From Xanthomonas sp. AM6 (lineage in GTDB: Bacteria; Pseudomonadota; Gammaproteobacteria; Xanthomonadales; Xanthomonadaceae), in the NCBI RefSeq assembly GCF_025665335.1, contig NZ_CP106869.1, forward strand, positions 646,501-710,500: a stretch of 64,000 nt of DNA. The letters run 5' to 3'. The position numbers and the translations under genes are program-made. Below, in pieces: positions 51,101 through 57,646 of this stretch (position 1 is its first letter; each line of letters opens with the position of its first letter). A model generated the notes under the pieces. It did not search any database. It saw nothing but the letters and a program-made list of their open reading frames with translations, and was not told where the DNA came from.

Positions 51101-52729
51101 GACAAGGGCGAGTTGAAGAGCCTTGGGTCGGTGGTGGACGGCGCGCCGGGCGATCGCAGCAGCGGTGCGAGCATCGCCGTCGCCGCCGGCATGGGCGAGG
51201 GCGCGAACTGGTCCGGCTTCGCGGAGCGCTACCTGGATCCCGGCAACCAGGCCGATTCAGAACGGCCGTTCGCCGATCAGCCCGGCAAGGCGTTGACCAT
51301 CTACAGCGGCGAGTTGACATTGGCGCGCTGGTTGCAGCGCGAATTCGGCTACAGCGGCGATGACGCCGGCGCCGCGTCGTTCCTGGCCTGCAAGCAGGCC
51401 GAGCTGGATCAGCAGCGCAGCGACGCCGTGGCGCAGGGGCGGGCCGCCAGCAACCGCTCGCTGTCCCGCGAGTACAAGGTCGAGAGCCGGCTGCATCTGG
51501 TGAACTGGCTGAGCGAACGCTTCGGCGGCGACAACGGCCTGGGCCTGCGCTTCGATGCGGCGACGATGGACGCGCGCGCATTCTTCGACGGGCTGCCGCC
51601 GGAACAGCAGCGCGCGTTCCTGCGCAACGTCTACTACGCCGAACTGAAGACCGCCGGCCGCGAATACAACGACCGCGACGGCCAGCGTTTCGGCAGCTAC
51701 CTGCGCGGCCGCGAGGCCATCGCCACGCTGTTGCCGGAGCGCGACGCCGCAGGCCACACGCGCGTCTACGAAGGGGACCTGACCCTGTTCAGCAGTGCGC
51801 TCTACTACGACGACTGGGTGAACTCCCAGGGCATCGGCAAGGACCGTCCGACACCCGGCAAGACCTACATCACCAAAGCCGAATGGGAGGCGTTGGGCAG
51901 CCCGGGCTACGACGTGGCGTTCTACGACGTGCTCGACGCCGGCATCCACACCAACTTCGGCGGCGACATCAGCATCATGACGCCCGGCGGACGCACCCTG
52001 GTGGGCGTGGACGGCGGATTCGTCCCGGGCGCCGGATCGGGCGTGATGACCCAGGGCGAGGGCGACATCAACCTGTACGCGCTCGACGACATCCTCATGG
52101 GCCAGAGCCGCATCTTCACCACCTTCGGCGGCGACATCCTGGCGTGGTCCGCGCAGGGCGACATCAACGCCGGCCGCGGCAGCAAGACCACGGTGGTGTA
52201 TACGCCGCAACGCCGCGCCTACGACGATGTCGGCAACGTCAGCCTGTCGCCGAGCGCGCCGAACACCGGTGCGGGCATCGCCACGCTCAATCCCGTTCCC
52301 GAAGTGCCGCCGGGCGACATCGACCTGATCGCGCCGCTGGGCACCATCGATGCGGGCGAGGCGGGCATCCGCGTGTCGGGCAACGTGAACCTGGCCGCGC
52401 TGCAGGTGCTCAATGCCGAGAACATCCAGACCCAGGGCGAAGCCACCGGCATCCCGGTGGCGGCGGCGGTGAACGTCAGCGCGCTGACCTCGGCCAGCGC
52501 GGCGGCCAACAGCGCGGTGCAGGCCGCGCAGGACATGGTGAAACGGCAGACGCAGCAGTCGCGGCCCTCGGTGATCAGCGTGCAGGTGCTGGGTTTCGGC
52601 GAGGATTCCAGCAGTGTCGAACCGCCGCGCAAGGACGAGGGCTACGACAGCAACAGCGTGGTGCAGGTGGTCGGCATGGGAGAGCTGACGCCCGAGCAAC
52701 GCGCGCGCTTGGCGCCGGACACGCAATGA
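39188..52729 (+). CDS. giant two-partner-secretion exoprotein (TpsA, filamentous-haemagglutinin type)
   Basis: This 4513-residue protein is predicted to be exported by the TpsB transporter encoded next. It has an extended signal peptide (GLRIKPLAHAITALLVAGGM...SVHAQQ) and then a TPS domain (about residues 130-400) with NWETFNVGRDTLVDFRQDAS, NRINDPLARPSQIQGQINAP and VFLINRNGVVFGGSSQVNVK. A very long beta-helical body of FHA-like repeats follows. Near residues 4245-4400 lies a DUF3739-like region (GEGDINLYALDDILMGQSRI, IFTTFGGDILAWSAQGDINA), typical of this exoprotein class. Only three cysteines were noticed, two as CAEGASC (2236, 2242). The ATG at 39188 starts just before the signal peptide. 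Adhesion or another surface role is likely but unproven. Confidence 0.93.
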   Translation: MVKQANQAGRNSANRGLRIKPLAHAITALLVAGGMAGSVHAQQAFSAGWFATKGAQQQAAAQTGQLPNGMPANLPRPQQQTQEARDRLKTSLENLGTAAQAIAVQQRMQQAAREAARSRPGGVPDGLGEGGLKIDDNALTSGWHNAKDPTQAVAGGKTTVTIEQTADKAVLNWETFNVGRDTLVDFRQDASWSVLNRINDPLARPSQIQGQINAPGTVFLINRNGVVFGGSSQVNVKNLAASAVNISDQQFAKGLYSEAKGTGFVPTFANDLDSATNRFGQATGSVIVERGAQITTHTPSTVTEGGGYVMLLGAEVHNHGEIATANGQTTLAAGDAFVIRKGLGTEQNQTSTTRGNVVTALRSAPAPGGDEAPAPRASGVVSNTGLIQAKTGDITLTGRDVRQQGTLLSTTSVHTRGTIHLSNDAGDADGQVRLGEGSLTAIVLDDSATTALDVQRETLVKDADKPGDGVQHRRDQSLVQIGSGGDVTFDGGSLTLATSGQVLVEAAGTSRVQEDARIDVSGYVGVKIAMEANNVQINVQGNEQRDAPVNRDGKALNNNDIWLDRRDLVLVPAGTNGYEADRWYTAGGLLEVGGYLGITGHGIGEWSAQGGTVQFGGGELVSQRGSSINLSGGTLDVQTGYVNQTHLKGADGKLYNASTAPGDLLYTGLYRGFEDTHARWGSAATAYYYSPLIGRQKRLENGYTVGRDAGRLVVATRAATLEGDIETATFQGDRQTQAREQDLDGYRQSQTAAARNGELIVGSYATVYDKDAQDLRYSAGAVTKEIVIGQVADDETGQTGTDAQGSDTDAQRIVLDAGWLNRQELGSLKAYATAGVEVNEAVAVAAGGQIALHATQVDVGADLTARGGRIALGNVVEKWTSNLGWIETAVAPVPDGMSARTAIDEDVVLDARGLWTNLARDGGDIGGMPYAGGGDIDVRSSGSVSVGKGALLDASAGAVLMADDTLRGGRGGDIALIASDLPTSETVDDAKPGRLTLAGEVRSQGVKGGGRLTLQSGGSVVIGGQVPGSDGVLRQGEASLIDLITESDFSVAEGAVLPSDYRYTRSHAKPGEAVGSAPAITLGQADSYVTLGAAWALPRPDTGASYWVNTASGEQIAVYSYATPPELPAGTVITGIGGTFPTGYVVQGEVFPNGLAVKPATAVVKAGDRAPVAVVFEAGSRIAAGRVLEQDVAVAAPLHLDADLLAQGFSSYDIAGQQSLAVAEGATIDVRMPVLQWDRSSARGVETGADPSAALTLWQPPQFQEDVTAARLSLRDGADLQLHAGSRYGAPSTLSIGQGARVSVDPGRSIGLTGNGQITVEGTLRAASGHIDLQIDDFDPALNTGQSHDRSLWIGETALLDVAGLAHVALDAQGRRYGQVTDGGRIQIGAKYNADATEVGAADAFVVVRPGARLDASGAAATLDVPQGQAAPIASDGGMIHLASSNGLFVDGDLRAAAGGAGAAGGTLALALETPNYLLADRPDARVRSVREMHLVAEQEREALPERLQPGHAGTGLDYGHARIGVDRIQAGGFDNLSLLVNGVLGIGDGVDLQLGQSLRLTAGSISLAPGSQGADIALAAPYVRLAGATRSQKDHHTMPYPTPSGLPEVLEGSRLTIDSSLLDVIEDVGFGTAGAAEQADGTRLEVRRDGFETVELRSQGDLRFLKAIAKDRTSLDTGGDLVLAASQVYPATHALAEVNVGRYPYLNQWGGEAVAFDGERSLRIERTGSAEPRVPFSVFGSLYLRSGAIDHGGVLRAPLGTIVMGSGNTLVDPDEHDVGQPSSVVLRPGSITSASAAGLTMPYGGTVDGLTYTYDGRDVTYQGLGSLMGSVQLDGGRIEVQEGASIDLSGGGKLTGAAFLSGRGGSTDARLNPLVQMAADGGGFVLPGLSTNPVYAIVPGTQPGYAPVAQEHGAGDPAIGRQITLGEGVPGLPAGTYTLLPSSYALLPGAFRVELNGLANSVAAAGAVSPMRNGSYGASARLSVAGTDIADALPTQAILTSADTLRAYSQYNETSFAEFGLAWAQRDGVPRPLLERDAKTLHLAPGNGLDDRHGLQMADGTVRFAAAEGGYGGTLVVRGRDIEILGEGAAATEGFDGVSLHADVLNGVGASTLSIGNELISQFTDGQRRTQDAHLVSLGSSFTSARSITLREGAVLSAAQVFLISGQPAGGITVEQGASIDTLGRGAAAWDSKLGYVFDPGLNGVLALSNGWLDMLAPKAGDGLYGSGKIDIGACAEGASCTGSTRLYAEGTITAATEKSFLLDESVRYGTRNLVLAVGGINIGSEQALADAAARGVLPNGLTLNQQVLDRLLAGDTSTGAPALENLVLTARDSVNFFDSVELSTFDAITGKSSLKQLVLGTPALYGYGDAADVARIETDTLVWNGAKGAAGSLVAGGPGSGSGQLVVDARQIEFGYGPRSQADTLATHDRLALGFAGVALNASERITANHKGSLSVYQSRDGWDDASKSFRHSGGDLSISTPLLTGHAGSVNTIKAGGNITATAPTGAARPSPDNTALADALGAELVLDARGALTLDTAVLLPSGKLTLAADGDVALADGAWLDLAGRKIDFYDVSKYSWGGDVVLDSRQGDVLQSSASRIDISADFNRAGKLTAMALEGGVDLAGAIAAGSSGHYDAGGTAVPFASGYIDVRGQRIADFSGLNARLTAGEAFGGRSFQFRQGDLVVGDELKAREINVSVDNGSLTVNGTVDASGEQVGSIRLAANAGVTVAGSAVLDASGSVLRTDSYGKAIEAPNRATIEIDSGDGRLAIGSGARMDLGVAGASADYGTVTLNAPRLGGTTGNDVDIDASGTVRIAGARAVTVNAFQRYDDAAAGTDIGVDGRGYQTIDQAYLDRKHADSQQFVANALANGGLMNGKLGGLRAYGNQFHLRPGIEIVSSTADGDLHIDGDIDLSGHRYASVNPHAQLTGAYGSGEAGALLIRAGGDLQIFGSLSDGFDGSKLPVSPDDKGWVLPAGRMPWGGDLIIPHGGLVTLAEGTQFAAGRTLNYDLPTQGMALPAGTVLPVAMPLEQALTLPAGSVLGAAVRDAGDNIVHAAGTVLQQPVELQPGMRLGAGFRLPSDTQMAAAVWPGGVPLPAIATLDRPLALGKGALVPAETDVKLPGGAVMVNLRPAADADGNQGRTWALAPMLPQGSQSWDLRLVAAADTAAADTRLVRHDSGARLHLADTHFGLGFMEVEVPGTGRPTTYHWAPDVDVATWEAMGLFGIVPGEQIPADLLQTLRDMGVFSETPLELNDWGVGATVGVLDPGKPAETRMEGRPARQQLFSVLRTGTGDLDLISGGDFQMSSPYGIYTAGTASASLGAAYDQRRGRLADGSVLGSEGTEYEAWVDGGNGSLYQAWYPEHGGNVLLRAQGDVIGDLIGHNAGQYRYNVPLGNVREHIGTTAVGSWLWRQGTGSVDTGADAVPAAWWINFGTYVAGPANGQRDETGQRLFANTPFLTGFTGIGTLGGGNLRLETDGDAGMISARGDAALTGQTGNPRSHAPRSQGLHLAVASTGRMTAAGELVQTGGGDLDIRLGGALNPNPALQRNEHDLNSTFVNLRGALNLQAGAVGGVQLRYGVLDQLDSRGGDPFAAGRSLSGGGPVLVVGDATARLDSRGDLVLGGVVDPGRSLQYNATPFSYQGVAHEGEGWSWFSLWTPASAVDLFSAGGNLTPTTAWAESGVTEDMVSPSRGRNQSATLDGHFYPSILRAVAANGSMYYGVGTTPLLNSIAPQSPLRVSMGLTLAPSPHGEQFVNVTGKGELQLLAMDSIYASGYPITASTADPLALTSPFRPGFSGLLSYTGGGQWGFDPVRVHNVAPEAAAYSDWALEGGRHNGAALFTFASAATSAYAPQAQQPAQYYAVEGDIVGLRTGNIASLGYQGRDGVRYEGSIPVAIRAGRDITDSGTPLGKNDTVVAGKGNLVSHAHADDISVVEAGRDIRHSSFYITGPGLLEVTAGRHLYFADKGELKSLGSVVDGAPGDRSSGASIAVAAGMGEGANWSGFAERYLDPGNQADSERPFADQPGKALTIYSGELTLARWLQREFGYSGDDAGAASFLACKQAELDQQRSDAVAQGRAASNRSLSREYKVESRLHLVNWLSERFGGDNGLGLRFDAATMDARAFFDGLPPEQQRAFLRNVYYAELKTAGREYNDRDGQRFGSYLRGREAIATLLPERDAAGHTRVYEGDLTLFSSALYYDDWVNSQGIGKDRPTPGKTYITKAEWEALGSPGYDVAFYDVLDAGIHTNFGGDISIMTPGGRTLVGVDGGFVPGAGSGVMTQGEGDINLYALDDILMGQSRIFTTFGGDILAWSAQGDINAGRGSKTTVVYTPQRRAYDDVGNVSLSPSAPNTGAGIATLNPVPEVPPGDIDLIAPLGTIDAGEAGIRVSGNVNLAALQVLNAENIQTQGEATGIPVAAAVNVSALTSASAAANSAVQAAQDMVKRQTQQSRPSVISVQVLGFGEDSSSVEPPRKDEGYDSNSVVQVVGMGELTPEQRARLAPDTQ

Positions 52730-52955
52730 CTGCAATCGTCATGGCGATCGTGGCGAAGGTGCCCATCGAGCGCCTTCGCCGCGAGACAGGACCGGAAGCG
52801 CGGCGCTTTGCAACGTCGGCGATACATGCGCACGCCATGATGCCCGGGCCGCAGGAAACACGCGGGGGGATCCGTTTCCGCGCGCTCGGGTCGACACCTG
52901 CATGAAGCGGAGCCGCGACGGCTTCTTCACCCTTTCCCGTTTCGAGAATTAACCG
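52730..52955. other. interval between tpsA and tpsB
   Basis: These 226 bases carry no supported gene. Open frames across it are continuations of frames shadowing tpsA. No strong terminator is seen, so tpsB may be reached by read-through from tpsA or have its own weak promoter. Confidence 0.5.
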
Positions 52956-54584
52956 ATGTTCCAATCGAACAAGGCGCTTGCGTTCGCGCCATTGACCCTG
53001 TGCATCCTGGCCGGCCTCGACGTGGCCAGTGCACAGTCGGCGCCGCCGGCAGGGCCGGACGCCGTGGCGGCGCAGGCCGCTGCGCCGCCGCCGGCGCAGC
53101 GCGTCAACATCAACGAGTACCTGGTGCGCGGCAACACGGTGCTGGCGGCCCGCGACATCGAAAAGGCGGTCTCCGCGTACCTGGGGCCGGGACGGACGTT
53201 GCAGGACGTGGAAGCGGCGCGCGGCGCGCTGCAGGCGGCCTATCAGGGCAAAGGCTACCAGTCGGTGTACGTGGACCTGCCGGAACAGCAGGTCAGCGGC
53301 GGCGTGGTGATCCTGCAGGTGACCGAAACGCGCATCGGTCAGGTCAGCGTGAGCGGCGCCGAGCACAACGGCAGCGACGCGCTGCGCGAGCGCGTGCCCG
53401 CGTTGCGGCCGGGCAGCGTGCCCGACTTCGAGCAGGCGCAGGTGCAGCTGGCGGCGTTGAACCGCACCGCCAAGCGCCAGGTGGTGCCCCTGGTCAAGCA
53501 AGGCCAGGCCGACGGCACCATGGACGTGGACCTGAAAGTGCAGGACAAATCGCCTTGGCGGTTCGGCGCCACGCTCAACAACGACCACAGCGCCGACACC
53601 GAGCCGCTGCGGTCGATCCTCACCATCGGCCACGACAACCTGTGGCAGAAGGAGCACGTGGCGTCGCTGACGTTCTTCGCCGCGCCGCAGGACCTGGACC
53701 AGGCGAACGTGTGGTCCGGGTCCTACGCCATGCCGTTGGGCAGCCCGGACTGGACGCTGGAGTTCTCCGGCTACAAGTCCGACAGCAACGTCGTGTCCAT
53801 CGGCGACACCAACGTCACCGGCAAGGGGCATGCGCTGGGCGCCAAGCTGGTGCGTTCGCTGCCGATGACCGGCGCTTGGTGGCACCAGTTGTCGATCGGC
53901 GTGGAGTTCAAGGACCTGGACGAGTCGGTGGCGATGGTCGGCATGCCGTCGGACTTCGCCCCGCTGAAGTACGCGCCGGTGACATTCGCCTACAACGGCT
54001 TCCGGCAGGGCGACAAGCACCACCTCAGCGTCGGCCTGCAGACCGTGTTCGGCACGCGCAGCCTGCTGGGCTACGGCAGCAGCGACGATGAGTTCGACTG
54101 GAAGCGCGCGCATGCCGACGGCAGCTTCTTCGCGGTCAAGGCCGACCTCAGCGACACCTACACGATGGAGAACGGCGCGCAATGGTTCGCGCGGATCTCC
54201 GCGCAGCTGACCGACCAGCCGCTGGTGTCCGGCGAACAATTCGCCGCCGGCGGCATGTACACGACCCGCGGCTACCGTTCCGCCGAAGGCATCGGCGACT
54301 ACGGCGGCCTGGCCACCATCGAGTGGCGCAGCCGCCCGCTCGCGCTGTGGGACCTGCAGGACTGGCGCGTCTACGGCTTCCTCGACGGCGCCTGGCTGGG
54401 ATTGCGCAGGCCGCTGGCCGAGCAGGACGACGCATCGTCGATGGCGGCGATCGGCGTGGGCACCAGCTTCCGCGTCACTGAACACTTCAACGTCCGCCTC
54501 GACTACGGCCACACGCTGACCGACGGGCCGACCACGACCAAGGACGCCGACCGCCTGCATATCAGCGTTGGCGCCAACTACTGA
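52956..54584 (+). CDS. two-partner-secretion transporter (TpsB, ShlB/FhaC/HecB family)
   Basis: This 542-residue outer membrane Omp85-family transporter exports the neighbouring TpsA. It has a signal peptide (LTLCILAGLDVASAQ), an alanine/proline-rich linker, POTRA domains (INEYLVRGNTVLAARDIEKA, YQGKGYQSVYVDLPEQQVSGG, VVILQVTETRIGQVSVSGAE) and a 16-stranded barrel. The VRGY-type tip motif of loop 6 is present as T437-R-G-Y in TTRGYRSAEGIGDYGG. The protein ends in DRLHISVGANY with a C-terminal aromatic, as expected for barrel assembly. Close pairing with tpsA makes it the dedicated partner. Confidence 0.92.
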   Translation: MFQSNKALAFAPLTLCILAGLDVASAQSAPPAGPDAVAAQAAAPPPAQRVNINEYLVRGNTVLAARDIEKAVSAYLGPGRTLQDVEAARGALQAAYQGKGYQSVYVDLPEQQVSGGVVILQVTETRIGQVSVSGAEHNGSDALRERVPALRPGSVPDFEQAQVQLAALNRTAKRQVVPLVKQGQADGTMDVDLKVQDKSPWRFGATLNNDHSADTEPLRSILTIGHDNLWQKEHVASLTFFAAPQDLDQANVWSGSYAMPLGSPDWTLEFSGYKSDSNVVSIGDTNVTGKGHALGAKLVRSLPMTGAWWHQLSIGVEFKDLDESVAMVGMPSDFAPLKYAPVTFAYNGFRQGDKHHLSVGLQTVFGTRSLLGYGSSDDEFDWKRAHADGSFFAVKADLSDTYTMENGAQWFARISAQLTDQPLVSGEQFAAGGMYTTRGYRSAEGIGDYGGLATIEWRSRPLALWDLQDWRVYGFLDGAWLGLRRPLAEQDDASSMAAIGVGTSFRVTEHFNVRLDYGHTLTDGPTTTKDADRLHISVGANY

Positions 54585-54622
54585 ACACGCCTTCCATCGC
54601 TGCACCTCGGAGATTCCATCAA

Positions 54623-56461
54623 ATGCAACGCCTGATCACCCTGTTGTTGTTCCTCCTGGGCATGTTGATGCTCGGCGCGGCCCATGCCGAAACCCCGTGG
54701 TGGCAGGCGGACTGGAAGTACCGCAAGCCGATCACGATCGACGCCGGTCCGCAGGGCGCGGCGCTGGGCGGCAACGTCGGCCGGGTGCCGGTGCTGATCC
54801 GCCTGCACAGCGGCAACTTCGCCTTCGACGGCCTGGCCGATGGCGGCAAGGACATCCGCTTCGTCGGCAGCGACGGCCGCACCATCCTCAACCACCAGAT
54901 CGAGCAGTACGACGCCAACCTGGCCATGGCGCTGATCTGGGTGGACGTGCCTGCCGTCAACGGCACCGGCGCGCAGACGATCTGGATGTACTACGGGAAT
55001 CCGAACGCGCCGGCGGCGGGCAACGGCCAGTTGGCGTTCGACCCGGACTACACCGCGGTCTACCACTTCGCCGAAGCGGGCGCCGAGCCGCGCGACACCA
55101 CCGCCTATGCCAACCATGCGGCGGGCGAGCTGGCCGCTGCGGAAGGCGCGGTGATCGGGCGCGGCGCGCTGCTCGCCGGACAGCCGATGCGCCTGCCGGG
55201 ATCGCCATCGCTGGCGACCACCGCCGGCGGCGCGATGACCTTCTCGGCGTGGATCAAACCGGAACAGCTGGGCGCCAACCAGGCCATCTACGCGCGCCGC
55301 GAAGCGGGCAATGCGCTGCTGGTCGGTCTCGACAACGGCGTGCCGTACGTCCAGATCGGCCAGAGCCGCAGCGTCGCCGTGCCGCCGTTGAAGGCGGGCC
55401 AATGGGCGCATGTTGCGCTGGTCGCCAGCGAAGGCGCGGCGATCCTGTACGTAGGCGGACGCGAGGCCGCGCGCATCGATGCCGCGTTGCCAGCGTTCGG
55501 CGGCGAAGCGCTGATCGGCGGCGATGCCGCCGCTGCCGCCGCTGCCGCCGCGTCGCCGGCCGATTCGGTCGCGCCCACCGCCGCCGTCGCGCCGGCCAAC
55601 CCGTTCGCAGGCGCGATCGACGAAGTGCGCCTGTCCAAGGTCGCCCGTCCCGCCGCCGTGCTGCTGGCCGATGCCAGCGCGCAGGGCGCCGATTCGCGCC
55701 TGACCGCGTTTGGCGAGGACGAACAGACCGCCGGCGTAAGCCACTTCGGCTTCATCCTCAAGGCGATGCCGGTCGATGCCTGGGTGGTGGTGATCGTGCT
55801 GGGCATCATGCTGTTGCTGTCGTGGGCCATCATGGTCGCCAAGAGCCGCTACTTCGGTGCGGTGGCCAAGGCCAACGCCGCGTTCACCCAGCAGTACAAG
55901 AAGGTCGTGGGCGCGCCGGTCGCCACGCTGCAGGACCTGGAGAAGCAGGGCGCGATCGGCGCGCAGATCCGCGACACCTCCACGCTGTGGCGGCTCTACC
56001 GGATCGCGATGGACGAACTGCAGGGCCGCCAGGCGCGCGGTGCGCACGGGCTGTCGGCGGCGGCCATCACCTCGATCCGCGCGTCGATGGACGCGGAGGT
56101 CACCCGCGAAGCCGAGCGCATGACCAAGCGCATGAACTGGTTGTCCACCACCATCGAAGGTGCGCCCTACATCGGCCTGTTCGGCACCGTCATCGGCATC
56201 ATGCTGGTGTTCGCGGTCGCGGCGATGGCCGGCGCCGTCGACATCAACTCGGTGGCGCCCGGCATGGCCGCCGCGCTGTTGTGCACGGCCGCGGGCCTGG
56301 GCGTCGCGATCCCGGCGCTGTTCGGCTACAACTGGCTGGCGTCGCGCTCCGAGTCCATCGCCGCCGACATGTCGGTCTTCGTCGACGAGTTCACCGCACG
56401 CCTGGCCGAAGAGTTCGACCGTCCCGGCTCGCCGGCGCCGCACGCGTCGGTCCAGGCCTGA
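54623..56461 (+). CDS. ExbB/TolQ/MotA-type proton channel fused to DUF2341 and LamG-like ectodomain
   Basis: This 612-residue protein starts with a signal peptide (LITLLLFLLGMLMLGAAHA). Residues about 25-140 are a DUF2341-like beta domain (WWQADWKYRKPITIDAGPQG, WMYYGNPNAP). Residues about 150-350 are a concanavalin/LamG-like domain (YTAVYHFAEAG, AMTFSAWIKPEQLG, GAIDEVRLSKVARP) interrupted by an alanine-rich run. A membrane helix follows near 380-400, then the ExbB core (WLSTTIEGAPYIGLFGTVIG, AALLCTAAGLGVAIPALFGY) with the usual three-helix pattern. Normal ExbB is about 240 residues. With ExbD and TonB genes next, it forms the proton-driven motor of this locus, with an unusual sensor-like periplasmic part. 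Confidence 0.88.
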   Translation: MQRLITLLLFLLGMLMLGAAHAETPWWQADWKYRKPITIDAGPQGAALGGNVGRVPVLIRLHSGNFAFDGLADGGKDIRFVGSDGRTILNHQIEQYDANLAMALIWVDVPAVNGTGAQTIWMYYGNPNAPAAGNGQLAFDPDYTAVYHFAEAGAEPRDTTAYANHAAGELAAAEGAVIGRGALLAGQPMRLPGSPSLATTAGGAMTFSAWIKPEQLGANQAIYARREAGNALLVGLDNGVPYVQIGQSRSVAVPPLKAGQWAHVALVASEGAAILYVGGREAARIDAALPAFGGEALIGGDAAAAAAAAASPADSVAPTAAVAPANPFAGAIDEVRLSKVARPAAVLLADASAQGADSRLTAFGEDEQTAGVSHFGFILKAMPVDAWVVVIVLGIMLLLSWAIMVAKSRYFGAVAKANAAFTQQYKKVVGAPVATLQDLEKQGAIGAQIRDTSTLWRLYRIAMDELQGRQARGAHGLSAAAITSIRASMDAEVTREAERMTKRMNWLSTTIEGAPYIGLFGTVIGIMLVFAVAAMAGAVDINSVAPGMAAALLCTAAGLGVAIPALFGYNWLASRSESIAADMSVFVDEFTARLAEEFDRPGSPAPHASVQA

Positions 56462-56470
56462 GGACGCGCG

Positions 56471-56884
56471 ATGGCCAGGCCCAAGAGATTCGGTATCAAG
56501 AAACGCGAGAAGGGGATCAACGTCACCCCGTTCGTCGATGTGCTGCTGGTGGTGCTGGTGATCTTCATCCTGACCAGCAACGCGACCATTCCCGGCATCC
56601 AGGTGAACCTGCCCAAGGCCAGCTCGAGCATGGCGTTGGAGAAGCCGAAGACCAAGGCCATCACCGTCGACAACGCCGGCCAGATCTTCCTGGACGCCTT
56701 TCCGGTCAGCCTGTCCGAACTGGAAGACCGGCTGCGCAGCGAGAAGGCGGTCAATCCGGAGTTTCCGGTGATCGTGCGCGGCGACGCGCAGGTGCAGTAC
56801 GCGCGCGTGGTCGAGGTGCTGGACCTGCTGCGCAAGGTGGAGATCAGCCAGGTCGGGCTGGTCACCGGCAAGCCTCAGGGGTGA
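56471..56884 (+). CDS. ExbD/TolR-family motor protein
   Basis: This 137-residue inner membrane protein has one helix near the N-terminus (INVTPFVDVLLVVLVIFILT), which includes the conserved aspartate of the ExbD/TolR proton path, and a periplasmic domain (QIFLDAFPVSLSELEDRLRS, VIVRGDAQVQYARVVEVLDL). Length and layout are standard. It starts ten bases after the ExbB-like gene and is followed four bases later by the TonB-like gene, so the three are one operon. Confidence 0.93.
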   Translation: MARPKRFGIKKREKGINVTPFVDVLLVVLVIFILTSNATIPGIQVNLPKASSSMALEKPKTKAITVDNAGQIFLDAFPVSLSELEDRLRSEKAVNPEFPVIVRGDAQVQYARVVEVLDLLRKVEISQVGLVTGKPQG

Positions 56885-56888
56885 CGGC

Positions 56889-57593
56889 GTGACTTCCTCC
56901 CACCCCGGTCGCGGCCGACCCACGCGTCCATGGCCACGCTGGCTTCCGGCGGTCCTGGCCTCCATCGGCCTGATCGCGGCGCTGGGCTTTCTGGCCTGGT
57001 ACCTGCTCTTCAAGGACGCCGCGAGCACGCGGCGCCCGGTCGCGGACACGCCGATGGTGATGTTGCCGCCACCGCCGCCACCGCCGCCGCCGGAACCGGA
57101 GCCCGAACCGGAGCCGGAGAAGGAACCGGAAGAGACGATGCCCGAACCCGAACCGCTGGAAGAAGCGCCCAAGCCGGCCGAGGAAGCGCCCACGCCGGAC
57201 ACGGCGGACCCGGTGACCATGGACGCCGACGCGCAGGCCGGCACCGACAACTTCGGCATCCAGTCCGGCAGCGGCGGCGGCATGAGCGGCGCCGGCGCCG
57301 GCGGGGGCGGCGGCAACGCGTCCTACGGCCGCTATCTGGGCTACGTGCTGCAGCAGGCGGTCTCGCGCGACGAACGGATCCGCCGGCTGGCCTTCCAGTT
57401 GACGGTGCACGTGTGGCTGGACGGTTCCGGCGCACTGACCCGCGTCGAGCTGTTGCGCGGCAGCGGCAACCAGGAAGCCGACGAGGCGGTACTCGCCGTC
57501 ATCCGCGCCGTCGGGCGCGTGGACGAGATTCCGCCGGCCTCGTTGAAATTTCCCGCGCGCGTGCTGGTGCAGGGACGGCGTCCGGCCGGATGA
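56889..57593 (+). CDS. TonB-like energy transducer
   Basis: This 234-residue protein has one N-terminal membrane anchor (WLPAVLASIGLIAALGFLAWYLLF), then a proline and glutamate-rich spanner (PPPPPPPPPEPEPEPEPEKE), a glycine-rich patch, and a TonB C-terminal domain (LTVHVWLDGSGALTRVELLR, NQEADEAVLAVIRAVGR). It uses a GTG start (56889). Genes for ExbB-like and ExbD proteins lie directly upstream, so it would carry energy from that motor to an outer membrane partner. Which partner is unknown; candidates are the receptor at 31932, the porin that follows, or the secretion pair. Its stop is followed by an ATG in the ATGA overlap pattern. Confidence 0.88.
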   Translation: MTSSHPGRGRPTRPWPRWLPAVLASIGLIAALGFLAWYLLFKDAASTRRPVADTPMVMLPPPPPPPPPEPEPEPEPEKEPEETMPEPEPLEEAPKPAEEAPTPDTADPVTMDADAQAGTDNFGIQSGSGGGMSGAGAGGGGGNASYGRYLGYVLQQAVSRDERIRRLAFQLTVHVWLDGSGALTRVELLRGSGNQEADEAVLAVIRAVGRVDEIPPASLKFPARVLVQGRRPAG

Positions 57594-57646
57594 GCACGCG
57601 TTCGAACCAAACCTTTCGAAGACTTCCAAACCTTGTGAGCAAGCAG

